A model generated the notes under the pieces. That model searched no databases. It worked only from the letters and a program-made list of their open reading frames with translations, and was not told where the DNA came from. A stretch of DNA of 64,000 nucleotides from Lachnospiraceae bacterium (GTDB lineage Bacteria; Bacillota; Clostridia; Lachnospirales; Lachnospiraceae): positions 1 to 64,000 of the forward strand of contig CAJTHM010000019.1 in assembly GCA_910576125.1 (NCBI GenBank). The letters run 5' to 3'. This document shows, one piece after another, positions 24,302 through 33,679 of the stretch. Every line of letters begins with the position of its first letter. Within the stretch, counting starts at the first letter, position 1. The position numbers and the translations under genes were made by a program.

Positions 24302-24739
24302 ATGGAATTAGAGCAACTGAGAAGCGATATGGTGGCCGCCATGAAGGCCAGGGACAAGGACAGGAAAGACGCGATTTCCTCTCTGGTATCCGCAGTGAAG
24401 AAAGTGGCGATCGACGAGGGATGCCGCGAGGATGTACCTGCGGAACTGGTGGACAGGGTCATCATCAAGGAGCTGAAGACGGCAAAAGAGCAGCTGGACA
24501 CCTGTCCCGCGGACAGAGAGGATTTGAAAACGGAATATCGGAAACGTTATGACGTAATTGCAGAGTATGCGCCTAAGATGATGTCTCCGGAAGAGGTGAA
24601 GCAGTATATCGAGGAGAATTTCGCGGATTTGCTTGCGACTAAGAATAAGGGACAGATTATGAAAGCCGTGATGGGCGTGCTGAAAGGCAAGGCGGACGGC
24701 AAGGTTATCAATGAGACGGTGGCCGGGCTGTGCAAGTGA
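24302..24739 (+). CDS. GatB/YqeY domain protein
   Basis: 145 aa from ATG 24302 (SD GGAGAGA). MELEQLRSDMVAAMKARDKD and KNKGQIMKAVMGVLKGKADG are the YqeY pattern (tRNA-binding-like domain shared with the GatB tail). Own promoter and terminator, so monocistronic. Function in bacteria is not settled. Confidence 0.92.
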   Translation: MELEQLRSDMVAAMKARDKDRKDAISSLVSAVKKVAIDEGCREDVPAELVDRVIIKELKTAKEQLDTCPADREDLKTEYRKRYDVIAEYAPKMMSPEEVKQYIEENFADLLATKNKGQIMKAVMGVLKGKADGKVINETVAGLCK

Positions 24740-24754
24740 TAAGGAACGGATTTC

Positions 24755-24799
24755 GGGCAACCCTCAGGTGCGGAAAGCGTCGGAGGGCTGCCCTTTTTT
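24755..24799 (+). terminator. terminator after the yqeY-like gene
   Basis: GGGCAACCCTC pairs with GAGGGCTGCCC, followed by TTTTTT. Confidence 0.85.
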
Positions 24800-24831
24800 A
24801 CTTATAGCATATTTTGTTAATGTTTTTTTAA

Positions 24832-24861
24832 TTGACAGAAAGCGCTTTCAAACGATAAGAT
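24832..24861 (+). promoter_or_regulatory. citrate synthase promoter with cre-like site
   Basis: TTGACA (24832-24837) and TAAGAT (24856-24861) are 18 bases apart. The palindrome AGAAAGCGCTTTCA (24837-24850) lies between them and matches the CcpA cre consensus at all but the first position, which suggests carbon catabolite repression. Confidence 0.65.
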
Positions 24862-24894
24862 ATAAGAATAACGAGTATAAGGAGGAAATGTCTA

Positions 24895-26241
24895 TTGAAG
24901 AAAAACGAGATTGCAATGAATGATTATGCACGGTTATGCAGAGAAGCCGACCACTTGGAGCCGGAGATGTTCGATAAGTATGAAGTACAACGGGGCTTGC
25001 GCGATAAGAACGGAAACGGTGTTGTGACAGGACTTACCAACATATCACGCATAGAGTCCTTTCAGATGATAAATGGGGTAAAGACGCCCTGCGAGGGCAA
25101 GCTGTGGTACCGCGGATATGACTGCATCGAACTGGTGAAGGGGTTCAGGGGGAGGCGCTTCGGCTTCGAGGAAGTCAGCTATCTCCTTCTGTTCGGCCAG
25201 CTGCCAAGTGAGAAGCAGCTGAAAGAGTACCGGGACATCCTGGTGGCCTACAGAACGCTGCCCACCAATTTCACCAGGGACGTCATCATGAAGGCGCCCA
25301 GCAGCGACATCATGAATTCTTTGACCAGGAGCGTCCTGACCCTGGCTTCCTATGACAAGAACTGCAACGATACCACCATCGAGAATGTGCTGGGCCAGTG
25401 CTTCCGGCTGATCAGCGTGTTCCCTATGCTGGCCGTATACGGGTATCATGCCTATAACCATTACCAGAATGATGAGAGCATGTACATACACCGTCCCTCC
25501 AAAAAGCTGTCCACAGCGGAGAATCTGCTGATGATGCTGCGCCCGGACAAGAAATATACGGAGCTGGAGGCCGCGGTGCTGGATATCGCGCTGGTGCTGC
25601 ACATGGAGCACGGCGGCGGTAACAATTCCACCTTTACCACTCGTGTAGTGACCTCCTCCGGCTCGGATACCTATTCCGTCATCGCTGCGGCGCTGTCCTC
25701 CCTGAAAGGGCCTAAGCACGGCGGCGCCAATATCAAGGTAGTGGAGATGATGCGGGAGATAGAGGCCAATGTGTCCGACTGGGAGGACGCGGACGCGGTG
25801 AGGGCTTATCTGAAGAAAATTCTGAACAAGGAGGCCTTTGACGGCAAGGGGCTGATCTACGGCATGGGCCATGCGGTCTATTCCCTGTCCGACCCCAGGG
25901 CACAGGTGTTCAAGGGCTTTGTGGAAAGGCTGGCCTCAGCCAAGGGAAGGGAGAAGGATTTCGCGCTGTATTCCATGATAGAGCGTCTGGCACCGCAGGT
26001 GATTGCGGAGAAATCCCGGATTTATAAGGGCGTAAGCGCCAATGTGGACTTCTACAGCGGCTTTGTCTACAGCATGCTGGAAATTCCGCTGGAGATGTTC
26101 ACGCCTATCTTCGCCATCGCCAGAATCGTAGGCTGGAGCGCCCACAGGCTTGAAGAGCTGATCAATATGGACAAAATCATCCGTCCCGCCTACAAGAGCG
26201 TCATGCAGGAGCGGGAGTATGTGAATCTGGACAGCAGATGA
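24895..26241 (+). CDS. citrate synthase
   Basis: 448 aa. Condenses oxaloacetate and acetyl-CoA. TTG 24895 is the start best placed relative to AGGAGG (24880-24885); ATG 24916 is the alternative. Catalytic His in KHGGANIKV and GMGHAVYSL, and Asp/Arg regions near FAIARIVGWSAH. Gly-rich HGGGNNSTFTTRVV is typical of the clostridial/Gram-positive form. Likely feeds glutamate synthesis in an anaerobe with an incomplete TCA cycle. Confidence 0.93.
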   Translation: MKKNEIAMNDYARLCREADHLEPEMFDKYEVQRGLRDKNGNGVVTGLTNISRIESFQMINGVKTPCEGKLWYRGYDCIELVKGFRGRRFGFEEVSYLLLFGQLPSEKQLKEYRDILVAYRTLPTNFTRDVIMKAPSSDIMNSLTRSVLTLASYDKNCNDTTIENVLGQCFRLISVFPMLAVYGYHAYNHYQNDESMYIHRPSKKLSTAENLLMMLRPDKKYTELEAAVLDIALVLHMEHGGGNNSTFTTRVVTSSGSDTYSVIAAALSSLKGPKHGGANIKVVEMMREIEANVSDWEDADAVRAYLKKILNKEAFDGKGLIYGMGHAVYSLSDPRAQVFKGFVERLASAKGREKDFALYSMIERLAPQVIAEKSRIYKGVSANVDFYSGFVYSMLEIPLEMFTPIFAIARIVGWSAHRLEELINMDKIIRPAYKSVMQEREYVNLDSR

Positions 26242-26355
26242 TGGCTTGCAGTACAAAGGGTTTCATGGTAAAATATAATACAGTCATCGACGATTTTACC
26301 GACGGTCACAGAAACTTGCCGTGAATGTTCTCTTTCATTGCAGCCAGACTCATGA

Positions 26356-28080
26356 GTGAGAGAGTCTGTGAACATCATGGCAGATTTCACCGCTTGTGAG
26401 TATAGTAAGCCGCAGGACGGCAGAATGCGTGAAAATGTGAAAGTATTGAAAGCTATATTCTTTTGTATCATGGGACTTATCATGGCGTGCTGCGTGGGAG
26501 TCATGGTTTGCGCGCTGAATCCCTCGCTGACGGCCATGCTGGCGGAGAGGGTGGAGAGCGTAAATCCCGCGCAATCCGCACAGGACGGACAATCCGGGGG
26601 ACTGGGAGGTCTGTTTCAGGACGGGGACAGCCGGCCGGGTACGTCCGTGTCCATAGAGAGCCAGCCGGGCATCAATGTCGACTGGCTGGAGAATCAGCCC
26701 GGCTATGAGCCGCCGGAGAGCTCTTCGTTAGAGGCTCCGGACTCTGTCAGCGGCCGGACCGGTTACGAGCCTGTGCAGGAGGAAGCCCAGGAGATAGGCG
26801 AGGATGAGGCGGATGGCCTGTCGGGAAGCGACAATCCCGGTGACACGGGCAGTAATCTGACCTTTGACCAGGAAATCTATCCCTACTATGCCATGCTGGA
26901 ACCGGACATGCGGCAGATATACAGCCAGATTTACGCCAACGCCGTAAGTCTGACGGCTTCTTTTACCCCGGTGACCACGGTGTCCGTGAATCAGCTTAAG
27001 ACTGTGTTCGAGGCGGTCTACAATGACCACCCGGAGCTGTTCTGGCTGGACACGGGCTATTCCTGTAAGTATATCAGGAGCGGCAGATGCGCGGAAATCA
27101 CTCTGAAATTCAATGAGACCGTGAATAATCTGGAGGAGGCCAGGCAGACTTTCGAGGGGGTGGCAGGAAATATCGCTGCCCAGGCCCGGGGGCTGGGCAA
27201 TCAGTATGAGGAAGAAAGGTATGTCCACGATGCGCTGATGCAGATGGTGGAATATGACGTGGCGGCCCCGATGAACCAGAGCGCCTACAGTGCGCTGGTG
27301 GGCGGCAGAAGCGTCTGTGCCGGATATGCCAGGGCATTCCAGTATATCATGCAGCAGCTGGATATTCCATGCTATTATTGCACGGGATACGCAGGAGAGG
27401 ATCATGCGTGGAATATCGTAAAGTTAGATGGGACTTACCGCAACGTGGATGTGACCTGGGACGACACGGAGGAGCCCACCTACGATTATTTCAACAAAAC
27501 GGACAAGGAATATGCGTCTACCCACAGGCGCACCGGTCTTTCCGTGTACCTGCCGGCCTGCGAGGGAGCGGAGGCAGTCCCGAATGGCGGCAATGAGGCA
27601 GAAAATGGAGGCGATTCGGGGGAGCCGGGAGACATCAGCGGCACGGAAGCGGAGGATACAGGTGAGGCGGATGACATATCGAGTCTGATCAATCCCAATC
27701 CCATCCAGCCGCTGGGGTGGCAGAGCAAGGTTCCGGCGGGGCCTGTCGATTCACAGCCCACGGCGGATGAGATAAGGAAGCAGAACCTGGAAAAAGCCGG
27801 AGTCACCGAAGAGCAGGTGCGCGACACTATGCAGGAGTATTATGAGGACTGCAGGGAACTGCTGAAAAGCGTGGGGACGGGAGACAGACAGTTTGTGAAC
27901 GTTATTCCGCAGTCTATGTGGAACTCTGTGGAGAGGGCGTACAATAGCGGCGATTACTGGAAAGGGTATGTGGAGCAGGCGCTGAAAGATATGGGCGCGG
28001 ACAACTTCGCCATCCAGCTTCAGATACAGGATCTGGGCGGAGGTTATTATCGGATTTACCATAATGTATACACCTACTAA
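26356..28080 (+). CDS. membrane-anchored transglutaminase-like protein
   Basis: 574 aa with GTG 26356, or ATG 26377/26425 as possible starts; no clear SD. One N-terminal membrane segment (about residues 31-52), then a long acidic Ser/Gly/Pro-rich linker. The transglutaminase-like fold has Cys in RSVCAGYARAF, His in GEDHAWNIV and Asp in NVDVTWDD. After it come a second Glu/Gly-rich linker and a ~100-residue C-terminal domain ending in GGGYYRIYHNVYTY. Probably extracellular; protease or cross-linking activity unknown. A second, smaller homologue lies at 35774. Confidence 0.85.
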   Translation: MRESVNIMADFTACEYSKPQDGRMRENVKVLKAIFFCIMGLIMACCVGVMVCALNPSLTAMLAERVESVNPAQSAQDGQSGGLGGLFQDGDSRPGTSVSIESQPGINVDWLENQPGYEPPESSSLEAPDSVSGRTGYEPVQEEAQEIGEDEADGLSGSDNPGDTGSNLTFDQEIYPYYAMLEPDMRQIYSQIYANAVSLTASFTPVTTVSVNQLKTVFEAVYNDHPELFWLDTGYSCKYIRSGRCAEITLKFNETVNNLEEARQTFEGVAGNIAAQARGLGNQYEEERYVHDALMQMVEYDVAAPMNQSAYSALVGGRSVCAGYARAFQYIMQQLDIPCYYCTGYAGEDHAWNIVKLDGTYRNVDVTWDDTEEPTYDYFNKTDKEYASTHRRTGLSVYLPACEGAEAVPNGGNEAENGGDSGEPGDISGTEAEDTGEADDISSLINPNPIQPLGWQSKVPAGPVDSQPTADEIRKQNLEKAGVTEEQVRDTMQEYYEDCRELLKSVGTGDRQFVNVIPQSMWNSVERAYNSGDYWKGYVEQALKDMGADNFAIQLQIQDLGGGYYRIYHNVYTY

Positions 28081-28096
28081 GGGGAACGGAACGAAA

Positions 28097-28131
28097 TAAA
28101 AAAAGAGACAGGAATATCCTGTCTCTTTTTT
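28097..28131 (+). terminator. terminator after the transglutaminase gene
   Basis: AAAGAGACAGG/CCTGTCTCTTT stem with A-run before and T-run after; can act on both strands. Confidence 0.9.
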
Positions 28132-28159
28132 CATATATTGGAGAAAGGAGGACATGTCG

Positions 28160-29098
28160 ATGGAAAACTCTATTCTGCAGCTGTTCCCCTCCGGCAGCCG
28201 GGCTCTGTGGCAGAGCGTGGCCGAAGAGCAGGCGTCCATTCAGGAAATCCGCCTGCGGGCGGGACAGCCCATAATCATACATAGAAAAGGAAAGGAACTT
28301 TTCCTGACAGATTGGGGGAGACTGTCCCGGAATCCGGCGGAGGGGCATCTGGCCACCGGACGGGAGCTCTCGGAGACGCTGGAGCATATCTGCCATTATT
28401 CCCCCTATGCCTTTGAGGAGGAGCTGCGCCAGGGCTTCATCACCGTGGCGGGAGGGCATCGGGTGGGGGTGGCGGGACAAGCCGTGCTGGAGACGGACGG
28501 CAGGGTCAGGACTTTCAAGAATATTTCCTATCTCAATATCAGGGTGTCTCATCAGATGAAAGGAGCGGCGGATAAGATTCTCCCGGTCATGTACCGGGAG
28601 GGAGGGCTGCGCAGCGCCCTGATCATCTCGCCGCCGGGCTGCGGCAAGACCACGCTGCTGCGGGATCTGATACGGCAGATTTCGGACGGTAATGCCTGGG
28701 GACAGGGGATGACCGTGGGGGTGGTGGATGAGCGCTCGGAACTGGCGGGTTCCTTTCTGGGAAAGCCCCAGAATGATATGGGGATGCGCACGGATGTGCT
28801 GGACGGCTGCCCTAAGGACATCGGAATGCTGCTTCTTCTGCGGTCCATGTCGCCCCAGGTCATCGCCATAGATGAACTGGGCGGGGACGGGGAGCTTAAA
28901 GCGCTGGGACAGGCAGCGGCCTGTGGCTGCCGGATTCTGGCCACAGTCCATGGAGAGGACAGGCGGGACGTGGAGCGCCGGTTCGGGTTGGAGGCGGCTT
29001 ACTGGGAGAGGCTGTTCGAAGTGTTCCTGGTGCTGGGGAAAGAGGATGGGAGATGCGTGATACGGCAGGTAAGCGAAAGGGGCGGGGCGTATGGTTAG
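28160..29098 (+). CDS. spoIIIAA: stage III sporulation protein AA (secretion-like ATPase)
   Basis: 312 aa from ATG 28160; ATG 28154 is too close to GGAGG at 28147. Walker A ISPPGCGKTTLLRD, Walker B IDELG, His-box ATVHGEDR. Powers the feeding-tube channel between mother cell and forespore. First gene of an eight-gene operon with very short spacing or overlap. Confidence 0.97.
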   Translation: MENSILQLFPSGSRALWQSVAEEQASIQEIRLRAGQPIIIHRKGKELFLTDWGRLSRNPAEGHLATGRELSETLEHICHYSPYAFEEELRQGFITVAGGHRVGVAGQAVLETDGRVRTFKNISYLNIRVSHQMKGAADKILPVMYREGGLRSALIISPPGCGKTTLLRDLIRQISDGNAWGQGMTVGVVDERSELAGSFLGKPQNDMGMRTDVLDGCPKDIGMLLLLRSMSPQVIAIDELGGDGELKALGQAAACGCRILATVHGEDRRDVERRFGLEAAYWERLFEVFLVLGKEDGRCVIRQVSERGGAYG

Positions 29099-29609
29099 GA
29101 TGCTGGGCGGTTGTATGGTTTTTGCGGGATGCCTGGGACTGGGGCTGTGGTATCGGTACCAGTTCGGAGCAAGGATAAAGGCTCTGCACAATCTGGAGCG
29201 CATGCTGGAGCTTCTGGCCAGCGAGGTGCGCTATGGGAGGGCTACGCTGCCGGAGTGCTGCAGCCATATCGCGGGAGGGCTGGATTCAGGCTTCGAGGAG
29301 GCTTTCCTGGAGGTGGGGCGCAGAATGGAGGAGAACATGGGGCTTTCTTTCGGGGAAGTCTTTCAGGAGGAGATGGAAAAGGCCCTGGGCAGGCTGCCTC
29401 TGCAGGAGGCTGACAGGGAGAATTTCCTGCGGTTCGCCGCCCGGACAGGGTATGCGGACAGCCAGATGCAGCTGCGGGAGATAGAACAGAGCGGGGAACT
29501 TCTGCGGGACACCAGAGAGCGGCTGGAGCGGGAGAACGCGGAGAAGTGCAGGATGGCGGTGGGTCTGGGCGCCATGGGGGGACTGTTGTTGATATTGGTG
29601 CTTTGGTGA
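29091..29609 (+). CDS. spoIIIAB: stage III sporulation protein AB
   Basis: 172 aa, overlapping spoIIIAA by 8 bases. N- and C-terminal hydrophobic segments (GGCMVFAGCLGLGLWY; GLGAMGGLLLILVLW) bracket a soluble GspF-like helical region. Member of the SpoIIIA channel complex. Confidence 0.95.
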   Translation: MVRMLGGCMVFAGCLGLGLWYRYQFGARIKALHNLERMLELLASEVRYGRATLPECCSHIAGGLDSGFEEAFLEVGRRMEENMGLSFGEVFQEEMEKALGRLPLQEADRENFLRFAARTGYADSQMQLREIEQSGELLRDTRERLERENAEKCRMAVGLGAMGGLLLILVLW

Positions 29610-29621
29610 GTGTGAGGAGCT

Positions 29622-29816
29622 ATGGGAGTAAGTCTGATATTTAAGATAGCGGCAGTGGGGATATTGGTGACCATATTGAGCCAGATTTTGAAGCATAGCG
29701 GCAGGGAGGAGCATGCCTTTCTGATCAGCCTGGCCGGACTGATACTGGTCCTTACCTGGATAGTTCCCTATATATATGAGCTGTTCCAGACCATCCAGAC
29801 ATTGTTCGCTTTGTAA
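29622..29816 (+). CDS. spoIIIAC: stage III sporulation protein AC
   Basis: 64 aa, two membrane helices (FKIAAVGILVTILSQIL and LISLAGLILVLTWIVPYI), normal family length. SD GTGAGGAG. Confidence 0.96.
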   Translation: MGVSLIFKIAAVGILVTILSQILKHSGREEHAFLISLAGLILVLTWIVPYIYELFQTIQTLFAL

Positions 29817-29855
29817 GTGTGCCCGAAGAGAGGGCATTCTTCCGGGGGTATAAAA

Positions 29856-30242
29856 TTGACTGAGATTGTGAAGATTGGATTTCTGGGGATAGCAGGAGTG
29901 CTGCTGGCGATACAGTTCCGGGGGACCAAAGGGGAATATGCCACTTACATCGGACTGGCTGTCAGCATCATCATTTTCTGCTTTTCCATGCGTCAGATGG
30001 AGACCATAACGGGGCAGTTCCTGAAAATCAGGACTTACCTGAACGGGTCGGAAAGGTATCTGTCCATCCTGTTCAAAGTTATCGGAATTACATATATCTG
30101 TGAATTCAGCGCCGATATCTGCAGGGACGCGGGCTATCAGGCAGTGGCGGGACAGATTGAGGTGCTGGGGAAACTGACCGTGATGTTCGCGGGGCTCCCT
30201 ATTCTATTTGCGGTGATTGAACAGATTCAGAGCTTCCTGTGA
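29856..30242 (+). CDS. spoIIIAD: stage III sporulation protein AD
   Basis: 128 aa. TTG 29856 is chosen because GGGGG lies 8 bases upstream and LTEIVKIGFLGIAGVLLAI is the family start; the frame is open to 29817. Four hydrophobic helices; IEVLGKLTVMFAGLPILFAV is conserved. Confidence 0.95.
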   Translation: MTEIVKIGFLGIAGVLLAIQFRGTKGEYATYIGLAVSIIIFCFSMRQMETITGQFLKIRTYLNGSERYLSILFKVIGITYICEFSADICRDAGYQAVAGQIEVLGKLTVMFAGLPILFAVIEQIQSFL

Positions 30243-30308
30243 TCTGTGGGGAGGGCATCCGACAGGGATGGCCGAACGGACAGGAGCGCGGAATGAGGGG
30301 AGGGGCAT

Positions 30309-31355
30309 ATGGAGATGGATTTGAACCTGGTCTGGCAGGATTATGGCCTGGACCAGCTTCAGGAGGGGATACTGCGGCTGTTTCCGGAGAGGAGCCTTGA
30401 TCTGAACCAGCTTCTGGCCCGGGTGATGTCGGGGGATGTGTTCGGCGCGCTGGCTTCGCTGTTCAAAGACAGCATCACGGATTTTGTCATGCAGCTGGCA
30501 GGGATGCGGGATGTGTTCGTGTGGCTCCTGGTACTGGGAATCGTGTCCTCGCTGATGACGCATTTCGTGGAGATATTCGACAGGCGCCAGGTGGCGGATA
30601 TGGGCTTTTACTTTATGTATCTCCTTTTTACCGCGGTGCTGCTGAAATGCTTTTCGCAGGCTGCTGATATCGTCAGGCAGACCGTGGAGAATATCATTCT
30701 GTTCATAAAGCTTTTAGTGCCTGCCTATCTGTTGACCGTGGGCATTTCCACCGGATCGGCCACTGCGGGGGCAGCCTACCAGATGATGCTCTTTGCGGTG
30801 TATGGAGTGGAGTACATTCTGGAGAGGGGGCTCCTGCCTCTGATATACAGCTACAGCATGCTGTCCGTGGTGAACGGCATCTGGGCAGAGGAGAAGCTGT
30901 CCTTTCTGATCGATCTGCTGGGAAAGGCAGTGGGGTGGGTGCTGAAAGGGGCTCTGGGAGCGATAACGGGAATCGGCGTATTCCAGAGGCTGATTACCCC
31001 GGTGATGGATTCCGCCAGAAATTCGGCGCTGCAGAAGCTGATATCCGCCATTCCGGGGGTGGGGACCATGGCGGGCGGTGTGATGGAGCTGGTGGTGGGA
31101 TCCGCCATGGTCATCCGTAACAGCGTGGGTGTGGTGCTGCTCATATTGCTCCTGCTGCTGTGTGCTGTGCCGGTGTTCAAAATCGCGATGATTGCCGGGC
31201 TGCTGAAATGCGCGGCGGCTTTCATGGGCATTGTCAGCGACAGGCGGATTACAGCCTGCGTGAATCGGATGGGGGACGCCGTGCTGCTGCTTTTGCGCAC
31301 TGTGGGGACAGCCGTGCTTCTGTTCATCATAGCTATAGCGGTAGCGGCGGTGTAG
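30309..31355 (+). CDS. spoIIIAE: stage III sporulation protein AE
   Basis: 348 aa, polytopic (six or more helices: VWLLVLGIVSSLM, MGFYFMYLLFTAVLL, VGVVLLILLLLLCAVP and others). Shorter than B. subtilis AE, lacking the N-terminal signal-like segment. SD GGGGAGGGG. Confidence 0.95.
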   Translation: MEMDLNLVWQDYGLDQLQEGILRLFPERSLDLNQLLARVMSGDVFGALASLFKDSITDFVMQLAGMRDVFVWLLVLGIVSSLMTHFVEIFDRRQVADMGFYFMYLLFTAVLLKCFSQAADIVRQTVENIILFIKLLVPAYLLTVGISTGSATAGAAYQMMLFAVYGVEYILERGLLPLIYSYSMLSVVNGIWAEEKLSFLIDLLGKAVGWVLKGALGAITGIGVFQRLITPVMDSARNSALQKLISAIPGVGTMAGGVMELVVGSAMVIRNSVGVVLLILLLLLCAVPVFKIAMIAGLLKCAAAFMGIVSDRRITACVNRMGDAVLLLLRTVGTAVLLFIIAIAVAAV

Positions 31356-31375
31356 ATGCGGAGCGGAGGTGAAGA

Positions 31376-31879
31376 ATGCAGAATTCGTTGTTTCAGGCAA
31401 TCTGCCGCATGGGGATTTTCATGATATGCGCCCAGGCGGTGATACATTTCAGGCCAAAGGAGGTGTATGAGAAATATTTAAAGCTGATGGTCAGCGTCAT
31501 GGTTCTGATACAGGTGTTTCTGCCTGTTGGGAACTTTCTTCTGGGCGATGGCAGGCAGGACGCCCTGAAGGCTCTGGGGAAGCTGGGACAGGAACTGGAG
31601 CAGAGCATGCAGGAGGCCAATGAGGACGTTGCCGCCGCGGACGAACTGCTGGAGAAGATGACGCTGGAGGAAATCCGAAAGCGCCTGGAGGAGCAGGAAG
31701 AGGAGAGGGATGAGGAAATCCGGGGCGGGGAGGAGCAGGAGAGGGAGAATCAGAAAGAGGGAGAGCCGGCAAGAGAGGGGCAAAACTCGGGAATATCAGA
31801 AATCAGCGTGGGAGACATAGAGCCTGTAGTCATAGACCCCATAGAGCCGGTACAGTCCGGGCAAGGGGGAGAAGACTGA
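31376..31879 (+). CDS. spoIIIAF: stage III sporulation protein AF
   Basis: 167 aa. Two N-terminal membrane helices (ICRMGIFMICAQAVIHF and LMVSVMVLIQVFLPVG), then a highly acidic coiled tail with runs of Glu (about residues 85-140). SD GGAGGTG. The tail is less conserved than the membrane part. Confidence 0.92.
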   Translation: MQNSLFQAICRMGIFMICAQAVIHFRPKEVYEKYLKLMVSVMVLIQVFLPVGNFLLGDGRQDALKALGKLGQELEQSMQEANEDVAAADELLEKMTLEEIRKRLEEQEEERDEEIRGGEEQERENQKEGEPAREGQNSGISEISVGDIEPVVIDPIEPVQSGQGGED

Positions 31880-32022
31880 TACAATCCAAAAAGAGGCTGT
31901 CCGATATGGGGCGGCCATAAAGCGGAACGGGGCCTGGGGGTATCTGAGAATGGCGGAGAGCGACAGAAAGCAATGAGAAGTAATGATAATGAACAGAAAT
32001 CAATGAGAAAGGCGGGGCAGAT

Positions 32023-32670
32023 ATGGGCAGGGACTGGAAGAAGTGGGCGATGGATAAAGGGCTGCAGAAATGGTTCCGCAGAGACAATTTTCTGATTCTT
32101 GTTTTGACGGGAATCCTGCTGATTATCATTGCGCTTCCCACGGAGGAGAAAAAAGAGCAGGAAGACTCTCCTGTATTGGAAACGGAAAAGCAGACAGAAG
32201 AAAACAGTAAAACGAATAACCGGGACAGTCAGGAACAGTCCGGCCAGACAGCGGATGCAGATGCGTTCTACGCGGCCCGGATGGAGGAGCGCCTGACCCA
32301 GGCCCTTTCCCGGGTGGCAGGCGTAGGAGAAGTGCAGGTCATGATTACGTTAAAAGCTTCCAGCGAGCTGGTAGTGGAGAAAGAACAGCCGGTGCGCCGC
32401 AGCTCCACCAACGAAAGCGACGCCATGGGCGGGAACCGCATCGTCAGCGAGGTGACATCCGAGGAGAACGTGATATACCGCTCCGACGGGAGCCTCAGCG
32501 AGCCTTATGTGGTAAAGACGCTGCCGCCGCAGATAGAGGGGGTGCTGGTAATCGCCGAGGGCGCCGGGAACGGCACGGTGAGCCGCACTATCGTGGAAAT
32601 AGCCCAGGCTCTTTTTGATGTGGAGGCCCACAAGGTGAAAGTGGTGCCCATGGAGGAGGCCGCGCCCTGA
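32023..32670 (+). CDS. spoIIIAG: stage III sporulation protein AG
   Basis: 215 aa. One N-terminal membrane helix (FLILVLTGILLIIIALP), then a disordered stretch and a ring-building domain (LSRVAGVGEVQVMITLKAS; VLVIAEGAGNGTVSRTIVEI). Forms the large ring of the channel. The 143 bases before it hold nothing recognisable. Confidence 0.96.
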   Translation: MGRDWKKWAMDKGLQKWFRRDNFLILVLTGILLIIIALPTEEKKEQEDSPVLETEKQTEENSKTNNRDSQEQSGQTADADAFYAARMEERLTQALSRVAGVGEVQVMITLKASSELVVEKEQPVRRSSTNESDAMGGNRIVSEVTSEENVIYRSDGSLSEPYVVKTLPPQIEGVLVIAEGAGNGTVSRTIVEIAQALFDVEAHKVKVVPMEEAAP

Positions 32671-32802
32671 TGCCCGCCTTATACCGCAAACCGCCGGGAT
32701 TTACAGTGATGCACAGTATAAAATGTGGAAAAGTTTTCCCTGACAGGTGCATATATCTTTTCAAAGGCTCATACAATGAAGTATTAAAACACGAAGAGGG
32801 GA

Positions 32803-33579
32803 ATGAAAGTGAAAAGCCTAATCAAGAAAAATCAGCTTATGATAACAGCTCTGGCGATTATGATTGCGATTGCGGGCTATCTGCAATTCGCCGGCAGCGG
32901 AATGGAAGAAGAGTACCTTACGACAGATGACAGCAATGTGGTTACAGGAGACGCCAGCCCGGTGGACTCGGAGGGAGTCATAACCGAGAATTACACTTTG
33001 GATGGACTGCTGGATTTATCGGAGGAGGATCTGCTGAAAGAGCAGACGGACATCGAGAGTCTGGACACGGACGGAGGCGTCATCGTGGATGACTATCTGG
33101 ATGCCGGAATGGAGGTAGAGGGCGCGGAAGTGGTGGACGCGGACGGCGCGGCAGAGGGCGAGGTGGCAGGAAACACGCCGGAAGAGGGAGAGATTCCGGG
33201 GGAGGCCGTATTCACCTCCACAGCAGGGACAGCGATGCTTTCCGATGCGAAGCTCTTAAAAGAACAGACCAGGGCCAAGAATAAGGAGACGCTGCTGGAG
33301 ATCATAAACAGCGCAGGCATTTCCGATGAACAGAAACAGGCGGCAGTGGACAGCATGGTAGAGATGACCGCCATCGCGGAGAAAGAGTCCGCGGCGGAGA
33401 TTCTTCTGGAGGCGAAAGGATTCCAGGATGTGGTAGTCAGCATCAACGGAGATGCGGTGGACGTAGTGGTCAACGCGGCGGCTCTGGACGATGCGATGCG
33501 GGCCCAGATTGAAGATATCGTAAAGCGCAAGACTGAGATTCCGGCGGAAAACATCATCATCAGCACCGTGGCACAGTAA
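32803..33579 (+). CDS. spoIIIAH: stage III sporulation protein AH
   Basis: 258 aa. N-terminal anchor (QLMITALAIMIAIAGYLQF), acidic linker, and a C-terminal ring-building EscJ/YscJ-like domain (AEILLEAKGFQDVVVSINGD). Mother-cell partner of SpoIIQ across the septal membranes. Last gene of the operon. Confidence 0.96.
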   Translation: MKVKSLIKKNQLMITALAIMIAIAGYLQFAGSGMEEEYLTTDDSNVVTGDASPVDSEGVITENYTLDGLLDLSEEDLLKEQTDIESLDTDGGVIVDDYLDAGMEVEGAEVVDADGAAEGEVAGNTPEEGEIPGEAVFTSTAGTAMLSDAKLLKEQTRAKNKETLLEIINSAGISDEQKQAAVDSMVEMTAIAEKESAAEILLEAKGFQDVVVSINGDAVDVVVNAAALDDAMRAQIEDIVKRKTEIPAENIIISTVAQ

Positions 33580-33614
33580 AAGGCGCGGCACAGCGCACGG
33601 CGTAAAAAAATTGT

Positions 33615-33644
33615 TTGTTTTACATAACACATGTGGTATACTGG
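33615..33644 (+). promoter_or_regulatory. promoter-like site before the deoB remnant
   Basis: TTGTTT and TATACT about 16 bases apart in 33610-33645. It now serves only the truncated deoB and possibly prfC. Confidence 0.4.
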
Positions 33645-33679
33645 TACTGGAAAAGCCATCGGAGAGGACAGAAGAGACT

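Noticed and set aside
24711..24923. 70-aa ORF between the yqeY-like gene and citrate synthase
   Set aside because: Runs through the terminator and promoter and overlaps the citrate synthase start in another frame.
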